Shown: positions 21,263-33,025, counted from the first letter of the stretch. The stretch is 64,000 nt of DNA from Agapanthus africanus (GCA_030015575.1 JASDDO010000014.1:165821911-165885910), one strand, 5' to 3'. Numbers and translations: made by a program. Notes: generated by a model from the sequence alone, not told the origin.

Positions 21263-24200
21263 TTTTAGAAAATATAATATAACATAACATTTTGGTATAA
21301 TTTTTATGTCATGTCATCGCGGAGCATATTTTTCTCCTTTGTTGCATTTGTATCAGATGCATATGCATGTGTATCATACATCTATCAAATACTTTGATTC
21401 TTGGTGAATATAGATTCTTCTAATGTAGTAATGTCCTTAATTTCATTTCCCATGTATGATGATATTAAAGTTTAATTCATTACATTCCCACTACACTATG
21501 GAGGGCATCCCAATCATATTAAGTTTTGAAATATATTGCCATCAGAAATCAATATTCATGAGAATATTAAACTGGGTTATGCCAAATGACTGGTTTGCTA
21601 GGAATTCTCAGACTTTAAATGAGCTATTCTGCCTAGGAATTTTAGCTTTTAAATGAGGGTATGAGACACTTGCATATAAAAATGGAACTTTAATGAATAC
21701 ATTTCGCCTAAGCAGTGTGGATTGTTTGCTGAAACCTGTTGTTATCCTCTCCAATTTCAGATTTTTCATAAAGAAAAAAGTTTCCATGCCTTCTTTATAG
21801 CAGCAAATGACACCATTTACTAATCCAATCTTGCAATAACATTTGCAACACCCATACAAATTAGTTACTCAACAGAGTTTTAAATCAATTGACAGTCTGA
21901 GTACCATTAAAGCAGAATACAAAACCACCTAGGCTGCCCAACCCGCCCCTAGTCTGCTGTCCAACCTTCTTAAGTGCCAAAACCGCGCAATTCGGCCACT
22001 TAAGTGAAATGAATAGTCTTGTGCCTCGTCCGCCTAACGGTCACCGAAACCGCTTTTAAATACACAGGAACACGGACACTGGACACTGCTACGAATCACA
22101 AAAGCGAATACACGACATGTTCAACTCCTAAAAGATAGGCGATGGGGACATGGCATTAAACACACATATTGACATACAATTATGTAAGAACCAAAAAAAA
22201 AGAAAGAATATCAATACATAACTATTACTGTAGGTCCATAACCTGTTAATTTATAAAAATTTACAACTAAAATAAAAAATAAAAAATGTAGGCTAAGTGG
22301 GCACTTAACATTCTACCATCATAGAGGCATAAAGCAATACAATTGTGACATAGGATAAGAAATTCGTCCAATTTAGTACAGCATTAGTAGGTATATTCGC
22401 CAAAGATGGACAAATAAAGAGAGAGAAATGTATCATAATTACCAAAAAAATGCTTAGTAGTATAATGCACTGAGTCCTAATTTAGTGATATCTACTTATC
22501 AACTATATATATGAGCGAGGGAATAACATGAACGCATATATATACACAAGCCAAGTCTGACCCAAATAGATAAATTACAACCTGTTATTTTACTAGAGAA
22601 TAGTGACGTATACCCTACACAGCACACACATACGACACATATACTGTGTATGCAGGCACATGTACAATGTGTCCCGTGTAAGTGTTTATGCTTGGGACAT
22701 ACACACCCTATTGCAAGTGTTTATGCTTCATAGTCAGTGCAGACTATCGTAAATTGTTTTGCCAGTCTTGAATCTTACCCTGGCATCATATTTTCCTTAA
22801 ATAATCAGCAGCAGTAGCATCTTTGTGCTCCATGGATTCCTTTATCCTCATGGATCTAGTTCTCATCATTGAAGTTATCATTAATGTAATTCAGCGAAGA
22901 GAAGGATCTTCTAGTCGGGGAAATCTTATCATATGCCATTTTAATTTCTTTTAGTGGCAGTTGACAGGTTTGTTACTTTGGAGTAGTAGTCCACAAATGG
23001 ATAGTTTATGGTTATTCTGGTAGAAAGCTGTGTTACTTTGGAGTAGTAGTCCACAAATGGATAGTTTATGGTTATTCTGATAGAAAGCTGTTAATACTAG
23101 GTGAAGTTTTCCTTGTTTCTTCTCATTTAACTGTGACTGATTATATTAGAAGCTCATTCCTTCTGTCTTAATGCTTTAAACATGTGCCCAATCTTCAGTT
23201 CCGTGCTTGATAAGTGATTGGCTTAACTGTCTCTGAGTCATAAAATTTCAGTCGCGTATACCATTTATTTCTTATTAACTTTTTGCTTCTGGTTCTTTTC
23301 AGGAATACATAAAGCATTAGCTTTTGTACCGTATGTTGGCCAGTTTGATGGCTGAGATTATTACAAGAGAAATTGATATAAAATGATACATCAAATGATT
23401 TATATACTGCACTTTAAATTCACCATTTTTATGCCTTCATCCGACTGGTTGCAAATACAGAATCTGAAAATCTGAACAATTTTATGACATGAGAGTGGAT
23501 GCATGCATCATATGGTCATGTCGCTCTGAAATGAATAGGACTGCGCATGTTAATCTGTCAACAATCTATTAGTTAAAGAAAGAACCTATGGTATGTTAAT
23601 ATGATAGAATCAGTATATCAGCAATGAAATGTTTATCGTGTGGTCTCTCATGCTAGCGCCATTGACGGGGTACATATTTATTTTCATTTGCAAATTTCCT
23701 AGATTTTATTCATGGATGGTTTTTACTGATGGATTTCTGGCAAAGACTGATTCGTTGTATCTGCAGACTTGCAAGTGCCACAATAGAAGAGTAATTGGTA
23801 AAACTTGTTGTCGAGCAAGAGGTCTGGCATCAGTTATTAAAAAAAAGATGCATTATTTCGTAGCGTGAGTATTCCGAGGTTGATTTTTTTTTTTAATATC
23901 TTGTTTGTGTGTTTATCATTCAATGCTGGCTCTTTTGCAGAGCAGCCAAATTATTTTACAGGCTTCTCTGCTCACGGCCCTGCTCTATTTTGAGGGAGGA
24001 AAGAAAAAAAAGAAAAGAAACAGAAATCTTGAATGGGATAATGCTGCTTATTGTTGTTCATATTGCTTTTGACTTCTTATTTTTGTTGTATCAATTTTCC
24101 TGTGATTTTGATGTTGAAGCTATGTTTTCTTTTGTTACTTTTAACTCAGATTAACTACAGCTGTAACGATTTCTGCAGCTCCAGTTACAGCCTTGTGCAA

Positions 24201-24509
24201 GGCCATACAATCTAAATACTAAATTTAGAATGGAGAATCAGCACAGCACTGTTTAGGAGCAGTTCTTCAAGATAGCATCATCATTGCATCGCATGAAATA
24301 ATCTTTCTATCTAGGTACATGGATGGTTTTTCTATGTAGCCTAATCATTTTTCATGTGTGTCTGGTCCAATCAAATCCTGCTTGATTATGTTCTTTAAGC
24401 CACCATATATGCCATTCGACATTGAAGAGACAAAGCTCAAATGTGTGATCATCCTTTGTTACAACATCAAAATTTTAGAGCCAGGATTTAGAGTAAATTG
24501 ATATGAATT
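21263..24509. other. Low-copy intergenic sequence with splice-like sites
   Basis: No recognisable protein. It contains the 60-bp tandem duplication (22971-23090). Possible acceptor sites follow pyrimidine tracts near 23304 (TTTTCAG), 23766 (CTGCAG), 23940 (TTTGCAG) and 24179 (TTCTGCAG). A short open frame at 23629-23868 has no family resemblance. RNA data would be needed to decide whether this is transcribed. Confidence 0.35.
22971..23090 (+). repeat. Exact two-copy tandem duplication of a 60-bp unit
   Basis: 22971-23030 and 23031-23090 are identical apart from one base (TCTGG against TCTGA). No target-site duplication or inverted ends, so this is a recent local duplication rather than a transposon. 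Confidence 0.95.
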
Positions 24510-24724
24510 ATCAATGAGTGATGGGTCAGTTGGTATGACATTTACCCTGAGAGAGTGCGGGTTCGATCCCTAGAAGAGGAAGTGCCTACAATTTAACGTT
24601 TTAAAAGCAAATTCATAGGTCTCTTAAGGGTGTGTGTTGAGTGTTTTTGTATGCTGTGTGAGTGGGTGTATTGTGTATGGGTGTATTGTGCTTATGGGAC
24701 AGTTCAAAACACAAAAAAAGTTTA
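24510..24724 (+). mobile_element. tRNA-derived SINE, ~215 bp
   Basis: The head resembles a tRNA with both internal RNA polymerase III boxes: an A-box-like GGGTCAGTTGGTA (24523-24535) and a B-box GGGTTCGATCCC (24559-24570). The body ends in a TGTGTG-rich segment and an A-rich tail (CAAAAAAAG). A perfect 9-bp direct repeat ATATGAATT flanks it (24501-24509 and 24725-24733). Confidence 0.85.
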
Positions 24725-26160
24725 ATATGAATTTGCAAGACCACAATCTTAAATCAAGTTACAATAATTTAATGGCTTTTAAAAAGTTTGTCCCATCACT
24801 TTTGATCTTATCTATGCGCCAACTAGGAAGGAGTCGATTGTATGTTAAGTAACAAAAACAAAGAACAAGGCAGAACAATTTTACATTAGACTACTTTGCA
24901 TGAACACCCTTTTGAATATCTAATTTCCATGTCAATTTTGAAACAACAATTTGAATATGCCTTAATTTTAGAAGTTTGTTTTTTTAATTTTATTTTACAG
25001 GGTTTGTCATAGGATATATAGTAGGAATTCAAGGATTACATCTATTATCGGTATATTTCCAACCGACTCAAGTTGGGTAACCTTTGTAATAAATTGTATT
25101 TTTAAAGTTTATTTAATTAATTTAGAGAGAACGGTTATACAAATTCTATTTGTCATTCACACACAACAATTAATAAAACAATTAGAAACCGGAATTTTCT
25201 AATATATCCCCCAATTTGCTAAAATAACTGCATCCCCACATCACAAAATTCAATTATCATTTAAGAACGACTTTTCATCTTTAGGATACTGGGGTTTTGC
25301 ATGTGCTGTTCACGTGGAAGGATGTAATCTAATTCTGTAATAAATAATCATGTTACATATACATATCATATTTATATTATAAGCTCCAAGTTAATTCGTA
25401 GCATATCAAGTACCTCTATTTTAACTTAAAATGTAATTATTACAGCATTGCATGACATATATAAGAAATCATAAATTTAGAAGAATCAATTCACCTAATT
25501 ATTTATTATGTTGAGGTATTTTTTAATAAAAAAATAATCCTTAATTCTTAGTTTACTTTTAATATATAATTTAACAGAATGTAAATTAATAAAACAATTC
25601 CATAGTTTGCAGATCTTTTTTATTTTTATATTTTTCAAATAGCTGTAAATTTTTTAGTTTATATTTCTGGATTTTCAATTCTTAAAAATCTATTAAATTT
25701 TTCAGACTTAAAAATAGTAGCAAGTGATTGTAAATCTTTCCATATTTTTATTTTTGAATATATTAGAAATTAAACATAAATCTTTTTAAATCTTCTTAGC
25801 TTTTATTTATTAATATTTTAAATCGTCTCCTTTTAGTTTTGGTCTTTTGATTTTTTAAATCTTTAAAAATTATTTATCTTTTTTCTTTATTTTCATGCTT
25901 AGAAAGTCAGCAACCGGGATTAGTTATGATGAGCAATTACTTTAGATATGACGGAGAAAAGGAGAAGCTCAACTTGCTTTTAAGAGTGTTGAATTAAACG
26001 GCTAAAAAAAATTCACATCTTACAAATATTAAATAATTTTTAATTTTTGACTTTAAATTTTTTTTTCCGATTGTATGCAATCTTCTTTTATTTTTATTTT
26101 TCAGGATATTAGAAATTTAAGATTTTTAGTCGGGATAAGAATTTGATTTAGTTAGAACAG
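24725..26160. other. AT-rich intergenic sequence, possibly the body of a Helitron
   Basis: Strongly AT-rich, no open frame worth reporting, no inverted ends found. If the 3' end at 26193 is real, part of this stretch may be a non-autonomous Helitron, but no 5' TC terminus could be identified. Confidence 0.35.
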
Positions 26161-26193
26161 CGGGATACGTGCATCGCACGTGCAAAACACTAG
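26161..26193 (+). mobile_element. Helitron-like 3' terminus
   Basis: A six-base-pair hairpin (ACGTGC..GCACGT, 26167-26172 with 26176-26181, loop ATC) is followed eight bases later by CTAG at 26190-26193. Plant Helitrons end in a short GC-rich hairpin, a spacer of about 10 bases and CTRR. The next base is C rather than the usual T, which weakens the call. Confidence 0.5.
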
Positions 26194-26278
26194 CATATTA
26201 TAGATAGATGAACTGATTTTACCATCAAGTTATATTAATGTACATGGATTGTTAATGGAGCCTGTGATCTCCTTCGGA
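26194..26278. other. Short unassigned flank of the Tat 3' LTR
   Basis: Unique-looking sequence between the Helitron-like end and the LTR. The five bases TCGGA (26274-26278) would be the TSD of the Tat element, but the partner copy is not in the window. Confidence 0.4.
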
Positions 26279-27146
26279 TGTTGTCCTCCGTCGATCCTGT
26301 GATGGCGGTTTTTGACGGTTGAGATTTGGTTGGAAGTTGTTGAGCGTGTGGATATCAATGAGTTGGCGTTGACGCCGAGCTATCTGGAAAGGAAGTCCCG
26401 GGGTGGGTGACCACCGTAGGACCCTCCGGCGATCAAATTAGTGCCGAGAAATAGATGTATAGTAACGGCGTATTGGAAATGAGTTCGTCTTACCTGAGTC
26501 GTTTGAAAGAGGGGCTTATATAGTGGTCGCGTGGAGTAAGCAGGCGCGAGATCATCGCCGTCTGTTACGCTCTTGCGTTATCCTCACATTTAATGGTGGG
26601 ATACGCCCATTAATGGGGGATGCACCAGCGTGGGACCTGGAACGTGGGGAGGCGGATATCTCGCCCTGGCGATATACGCGGAGCCATTGCGGGGGTGCAT
26701 GGGCTCCGCGCTCTTGATTGATCGGGGAAACCGAGGAAGCTCGGTCCGTCAGGAGCTTGGAAACGAGCGGGAGGCCGAGGAAGCTCGGCATGTCAGGAGC
26801 TCGGAGACAAGTTGGGAGACCGAAGAAGCTCGACATGTCAGGAACTCGGAGACGAGCCGGGAGACCGAGGAAGCTCGGCATGTCAGGAACTCGGAGACGG
26901 AGCCGGGAGGCCGAGGAAGCTCGACATGTCAAATAGCTTGGAGACGAGCAAGGAGACTGAGAAAGCTCGGAGACGAGCTGTTGGTAGTACTTAGGGAGGT
27001 CTCCAGAAAGGTCGGATACGGACCTTAGAGACGAGATCACGAGGAATGCCTCTAATGCAACTCATTTATTCCACTTATGTACCCTTCGGGACACGTCATC
27101 CGCCACGTGTCGTAATCCAAGGAAATACCACTTGTGAGTATCATCA
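26279..27146 (-). repeat. Tat-type 3' LTR (868 bp)
   Basis: On the minus strand it starts TGATGATACTC directly after a polypurine tract and ends GGAGGACAACA. It aligns with the 5' LTR at 14973-15756; a TATA box is at 26516-26523 (minus). The extra length lies in an internal tandem repeat (26745-26960). Having the polypurine tract on its inner side identifies it as the 3' LTR of an element extending to the right. Confidence 0.87.
26745..26960 (-). repeat. Tandem repeat inside the Tat 3' LTR
   Basis: Four to five imperfect copies of a roughly 50-bp unit built from GAAGCTCG, CATGTCAGGA, CTCGGAGAC and GGGAGACCGAG. The sister LTR at 14973-15756 has only fragments of this pattern, so the array expanded after the copies separated. 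Confidence 0.8.
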
Positions 27147-27165
27147 TTAGCCCCCCTCACTCTCG
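27147..27165 (-). other. Polypurine tract of the Tat element
   Basis: On the minus strand reads CGAGAGTGAGGGGGGCTAA immediately before the TG of the 3' LTR. Confidence 0.82.
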
Positions 27166-27588
27166 TTCCGACCTATTCACGGGTCAGGTCGAGAGTGGCC
27201 TGCTCGGTTTTTCTTCTGCTCAGTTTGGTGCCGAGAATCATAATGTGGATCGCCCGGGAACGACATGGCGTTTGGCGGTTGCGTCGTTTCGATCTTTGGG
27301 CCCACGTGTCGTCTCGTCGCGCGCCTGAATTTTCACGCGTATCGCCGATGGCGTCAGCGGATCAGTGAAATGATTGCGCTTTAAAGAGGGGGAGCCGTTT
27401 CAGTCGATTCGTCAGTTGGGGTGCGGGCCACGTGTCGGATGTTGGTTGGCGGAAGCAATAGGCTGTCTCTGACTCCTGCAGTTAAAGAGACGTCCCCAAT
27501 GGCCGATCGCCACGTGGAGCCCCGCTGGGCGCGACGTTTCGTTTTGGCGGGAATCAATCTGGGCCGTAGGATGTTCTCTTTTGGGGTG

Positions 27589-27597
27589 TATAAATAG
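27589..27597 (+). promoter_or_regulatory. TATA box of the antisense gene
   Basis: TATAAATAG, 142 bp upstream of the ORF start and in a plus-strand promoter-like region between the polypurine tract and the ORF. The match to the plant TATA consensus is strong. Confidence 0.65.
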
Positions 27598-28167
27598 GAG
27601 GGGACCATCCTAGGGCCGACACTTTTCTCTAATTCTCTTTCATTGTTGAAAATTGCCCGGCGCTTCACCTCTTAGATCGGATCCCCTGTTGATTTTTCCT
27701 CGATGAGTACCTTCCTTTGAATCAGGTTAGATGTCTTCATTCGAGGAGTCTGTAGAGGTAATAAGGGTAGAGTCGGACGATGATGCTCCGGTTGCTGGGG
27801 CCGAGTCCAGCGGATCTTTCTCCTCTTCGGCTTCAGATAGCCAAGAGGGTTCCTCTTCTGCTACGTCTTCTGTGTCGGCTCCCTGCCTAGAGTCAGGGTT
27901 GTCCTTGTCACTCACCGTCGGGCGGCAACAAGGGCCCCTAAGGTGTGCATCGGGAACACCCGCGATGCGCCCTCCGTCTTGAAGAGTCTGAACGAGCTTT
28001 TCGAAATTCGGACTCGATTCCACACCCCTTCTAGCTATTCCATCCGTTTAGCTAGAGAGGGTGAGCGGGCAGAGCAAGTGCAGGGCAAGGAGATTGCCAT
28101 GTATTTGGAAGCGTTCCGGACAGGAATGCGTCTGTCCTTCCCAACCGAGCTTTGTGGGGTGCTTCGT

Positions 28168-31100
28168 TGTCACGCCCCGCTTCCCAAAATACGGAATACG
28201 GGGGCGACTAGACCAGCCATGCTCCTACGGTCATGGAATAATCCTACCGTAGTCGTACTTCGGTTTCTAACATTACATGGTAATCAGTAAACACAATACA
28301 GAAGTAAAGGAACCACATCACTAGTTTATTACACCAACTTTCATTGTTCACAAGTTACAACCGAACGAAAGAAAAGAAACTACTAACCAAGTGCAAATAC
28401 AAGGTTGATTTATGGAAAGCGGTAAAGTACTGAATGCACGACCGTCTAGATCTCTGCGAGCTCGAAGGGTAGATCTGATTCCTAAATACGGTCCTCTTCA
28501 AATTCTGAGCATGCATACTCAGGTCGTCAGGGTGACACAATAGCAACATTATAATAATAACAACGAAGCAAGGAAATAAAGTAAAAAAAATTGGCGGAGA
28601 CAATAAATGCAGGTAATTGGTATGCCATTAATCAATACAATGCATGATCTGTGTCCCTATCGTTCTCTAAGTCATTTTTGAAATCGAGTCGTAGAAATGA
28701 ATGATCATGTTTAACGAGGGTCTCGTACGTACCCGAGACTACGGCCCACTGTTGCCCGGGACATAACCCTGTTAGCCGGAACGCTAGGCCCAAACCTAAT
28801 ATATAAGAGTCGTTGTTCGAATGATCATCCTCTAAATCACTGACCTCGCTAAATACAAGTTCCTTTCCACTTCGATTTTTCCTTTTTTCCCCAGGTTTCA
28901 CTATCTATGAGTATGGCTAGTTGTGAACAGGTACGCATCAATAACACTGCTTTATTCACTATTCACTGTATTGTTCACTGTCACGAATCGTTCACTTTTA
29001 CTGGCGTACTCGACACATATAAACCGATACTATTCACGTTCGACAATGCACTATTCGCTGAAAAATTTATAAGGACACCCACTATCACTAGAAGTATTGC
29101 AGTCGGGTAAAAATGTGACTCATGCCGCTAAACAATTTGTATGCAAAACTAGTCATTATGCGTCTTATGAACTTATATAAATCGTATTAAATCATACGTT
29201 CAGAATTAGGTAAAATAATACAAAATCGGTAATAAGTAAACTCAGTCAGAAGTTCAACGAAATTGGTTTCAAGTCAATCGGATTTCGGGTTCGCAAATTA
29301 CAGTCGTTTCATTTTAAGTGTCCCCTGCTGGAAGTTCAGTTCCTGAACTGAAAGTCTATTTCGTAACACAGTTTTTACCCTGTTGGGATCATAATTAGGT
29401 AACACTACAGTTGGATAATATTTAGTTTTACCAGTTAGGTTTCCAACTCATCAAACGGATCGACAAAATCCTCTGTATGCTGTAAGTTATGCACTATCTA
29501 ATATCGTATATACGTTCTGTCCCTGCTTGGGACTGCAGTATGCACTGATGGTTTTAAAACGCGATTAAAATAGTAAACGATCGTAAAAACGAACGAAACT
29601 GCTTCCAATAGTTAGATAATAGATTTATATTCGCTACGGTATAGGATTCCTTATAATATCATTTTCACACAGAGACATAAAAGCATTTCTAATCAAGTGT
29701 TGTTAAGCAGTGCTACTCTGGACTGCAGTCCAGTGCCGCACTCCCGACCTATTTCCGTAACCGTTATAAAATAGAAACGGATCATAACTTATATGGGGTT
29801 CTATTTTGTCGAGTCGGATTATATATGGGCCCTTGAACGTAACATTCCGGTGTGTAACCAATTTATTATAATTTCCACAAAATTCAAGCACGGAAATTTT
29901 CAGATTCAACGGATCTAAATGGGGATGACATTTCACGGGGTTAAAGTCCGTATTTTCGAGCCAACTCTCAACACAGTATTCGTTATCACTAGGGTAATCT
30001 ATTGTGCTTAATTTCCTTCATTTTAAGAGGGTTTTCTGATTACGGTTTACATCGAACACTTACAATAACGTTTGATTCGCAACTGAAATGAATACACTAT
30101 AGCATGTAACAAGTTTTTGAACTTGCCTGACGACGGCGAAGATCGGTGACACGACAGCAGCGACGGTGATGAATGGCACGGCATGTTGTATGCATGGACT
30201 AGGTACGACACGGCACGACAACGCAACGAGTTTGGCCTCGGCTCGAGCTCGGTGCGGCGATGGTGGAGCTTGGGCACAACTGGGGCTGTGCCGGGTCGGG
30301 ACTCGCAGTGGAGTTAGGTTTGTAGGCATTCGAGGTGATGAGGGAGAGGAGGTGGTGACGATGGAGACTTCGGAGCTCCGACCACGAGGGCAGCGAGGGT
30401 CACAGGAGGTCGGGGTGATGGGTTCTCTGCAGTTGCAGTAGGTCTCGTCGGAGGTGAAGGGGAGAGGGAGACGAGGAGGTCAGTGAGATGAGAGGAGTCG
30501 ATGGTCGACAACGACGAGGGCGTCGGCAATGAGGACTGAGGCGACGATGGGTGCAGTGATGGGTGCAGGCATGTAGGGTTTTCTTGGGTTGGGGTCGCGA
30601 CGTGGGTTTGCGCAATAGGAGAGAGGTGAGAAGGTCGACGCCGTGGGTTAGGCGGTGGCGGCGACGACGATGACACGAGCGTGAGCGCGTGGGTCGTGAG
30701 GTTTGTAGTTGGGGAGAGTGGGAGTATTCTTTTCGAGGGGAGAGAGAGATAAGTGATCGTCAGGGGTTTTGTAGGGAGAGAAGAGAGAGACAAGGTCGAG
30801 GGTGGAGGTGAGGTGAGAGCAGGTGACATGGGGGTTCGGGCGTGGGTTCTTCGTAGCGGAGAGGGAGAACGTGATGAGAGTGGGAGAGAGAGAGAACGAG
30901 GTCGAGGGTGGAGGTGAGGTGAGGGCAGGCGACGCGGGGGTTCGGGCATGGGCGCGATCGTCGCGGCGTGCGCGAGGGAGTCGCGGAGGGAAAATGGCGG
31001 GAAAGGAACGAGCGAGGGAGGAAGAAGAAGTGGGGAGGGTGGTGAGCGGGTCGGGTCGGGTAGGTTAGGTTTGGGTTTAGAAATTAGGATTTGTTTAGGG

Positions 31101-31193
31101 TTATGTAATAATAAAAATATTTTAAAATGTGTTAAAATTATAGGAAAAATCTGAAAAATACGGAAATAAATATACGGACGCTGGGGATTTACA
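28168..31193 (-). mobile_element. Solo LTR of a Tekay-type Gypsy element (3026 bp)
   Basis: Plus-strand ends are TGTCACGCCCC and GATTTACA; in reverse it begins TGTAAATCCCC and ends GGGAAGCGGGGCGTGACA. A perfect TSD TTCGT flanks it (28163-28167, 31194-31198), and removing it rejoins the antisense ORF (GVLR then CFHLAP). No primer-binding site or coding domain is inside, so it is a recombinational solo LTR. The GA-rich stretch at 30440-31040 produces long but meaningless open frames. Confidence 0.92.
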
Positions 31194-31646
31194 TTCGTTG
31201 CTTCCATCTTGCCCCAGGCTAGCTAGTGCCGAACTCGAGGAGAATCCTCCTTCGGTTTCTGGTCTGGTTAAAACTTGATCAGTTCAGTTTGACCCTCCTT
31301 ATGTCCTTCCTTTGTTATAAAAGTCATCCTAGCACCAGCAAGGAAGATCCGAGCTGGGTGTATTTTTCGTTTAAAATACGTAAGGGTGGGGCGGCCGGGT
31401 CGGGGGTAGTAGTCGTCCCTTCTTCCATCCACAAATGGAAGGAGAAGTTTGTATTCGTCGGGACACCTGGGGGCAAGGATTGACCTGTGCTCACATAGTG
31501 GCACATGGCCGATTGCCCGAAGGCAAAGCGGTCGACTTCTTCCGAGACGAGGGCGGTGTCCCAGTGGGAACCGATCCAGCGGGCGGATGTCGTGCTATCC
31601 GAGCGTGTACTGAGCTGGGCTGAGCTCAGTCCTGCGCATTTCTTAG

Positions 31647-31744
31647 GTAAGTTAGAGCTTTCGACGATCTGTTTAGACTTTACTAAATTTTCTTTGCCAT
31701 TTCAGTGTCGCTAACCCCCTTTGTTTGCATGTTCTTTTTTGCAG
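31647..31744 (+). other. Predicted intron of the antisense gene (98 bp)
   Basis: Donor AG|GTAAGTT at 31647, T-rich interior and acceptor TTTTTTGCAG| ending at 31744. The size and ends are typical for a plant intron. Confidence 0.6.
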
Positions 31745-32929
31745 AGCCCATGGACCGATCAAAAATCCTATCCGCCATGGCTGCCAAGACCCAAAGAAGG
31801 AAGGCCGGGGGGCAAGCTCGTCTCGACCCGGTCCGAGCTCGTCCCCGAGACCAACTCCACTGCCCAAACCTTCTGCCGCTCCCCGAGCCCCATAAGAACG
31901 CCCCGGGGGGATGAGGTCATAAGCACGTGCGAGACCCGGCACCCCGGGCGAGAGAGGAGGAGGAGGAGGCTGAGCCCGCCGAAATCCCCCTCAAAAGGCA
32001 GAAGTGGATGGTCTCTTGGCCACCTTCTACCGGGACCCCAGTGTAGGAGGGAGGCTTTTTCATTGAGGTGCCCTTGGGGCTCTCCGTCGTCGACAGCTTG
32101 CTTTCGGACATAGAGCAGGCAGCCGGGGTTAAGATTCCCCAGGAGACCATGAAGGCCCAGGTGACCGCCATAGCATAGGAGGCGGTTCAAGTCGGTACTT
32201 GATTTTTCTTAAAATTTGTTAAGTCTTATTTTTCGGTTTGAGCTTTCTAATCCGTTTGCTTCTTTCCTCGGATCCTTCATCCTTGCGCTCTCCTCGTTGC
32301 TATAAAATTCGAGGAGGTAGCCCCGTCCATGAAAAAGACGGGTGAATCCTCCAAGTTGGAAGAAGAACTTCGCCTCCAACTGCAGCAGGCGGAGTAGAAG
32401 GCGGCTTTCCTCGACACTCGACTGGTCGCCGAGGGGATGACGAACTCCCGGCTGAAGGAGTCTCATCGGCTCTTGTATGAGTCCAACCGGGCTATCCAAG
32501 TCAAGTTGGAGGAGGTGAACAGCCTCTACAACGTGATGAAAAATTCTACGGACGCCCTCAAGAGGGATGTCCGGGTGGCGATAGACGCGGTGAAGCCCGC
32601 CGAGAGCCGGGCGGCAAAGGCCGTGGAGGGATACAAAGCGTTCGACCAATTTTACGCCGATCTCGCCGAATCCGCGGCCGTCGTGTGGCACACCGCCATC
32701 AACGCCGTCAAGGAGTCTATGCCGGGGTTCGATGACAGCGAGCTCCACGCTAAGTACCCCCTGGCCGAGGAAGCGCCGCAGGGGGGAGTCGCCGAGGCGG
32801 CTGTTTGGGGCGAGGCCGTCGGTGGAAGCGCCGACCCCGAGGTCGTAGTTTTGGTCCCTGATGGCGGCATCGAGCAGGGCGAGATCGTGGCCGAGCAGGC
32901 GGCCTGAGCTTTCCTTCCTTGAGGATTTT

Positions 32930-33025
32930 TTTCTTTTTCAAAATTTTGTAAGCCTCCGGGCATTTTTGTAAGGCTGAGGAGCCCAGAATACCTTGTATTT
33001 ATTTTTGATTATAAATAAAGTATAA
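32930..33025 (+). terminator. Conserved 3' end of the antisense gene
   Basis: T-rich stretch, GCATTTTTGTAAGGCTG block (32961-32977) and ATAAATAAAG (33011-33020). The same series occurs at about 11400-11510 in the other Tat copy, although the intervening sequence has diverged, so it is likely a functional polyadenylation region. Confidence 0.6.

Larger units (their letters stand above)
27731..32907 (+). pseudogene. Tat antisense ORF (putative gypsy-type transposon protein, PF04195-like), disrupted
   Basis: Transcribed against the retroelement. It starts MSSFEESVEVIRVESDDD with an acidic, serine-rich N-terminus. After a frame change near 27945-27980 it continues with RLAREGERAEQV and AFRTGMRLSFPTELCGVLR, resembling the PF04195 family. 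A solo LTR splits it at 28168. It resumes at 31199 with LVWLKLDQFSLTLL and IHKWKEKFVFVG. A predicted intron (31647-31744) and further decayed exon or intron sequence follow. The last exon (32437-32907) encodes a 156-residue helical segment rich in alanine and glutamate. The function of this family is unknown. The split, frame change and stops make this copy non-functional. Confidence 0.75.

Noticed and set aside
24523-24570. Possible tRNA gene
   Set aside because: A- and B-box are present but no cloverleaf can be formed. A-rich tail and flanking direct repeats identify a SINE.
30314-31207. Minus-strand frame of 297 codons, Pro/Ser/Leu-rich
   Set aside because: It lies in a GA-rich (plus strand) stretch of a solo LTR with defined ends and TSD. 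The protein is low-complexity, and the ATG lies beyond the LTR end.
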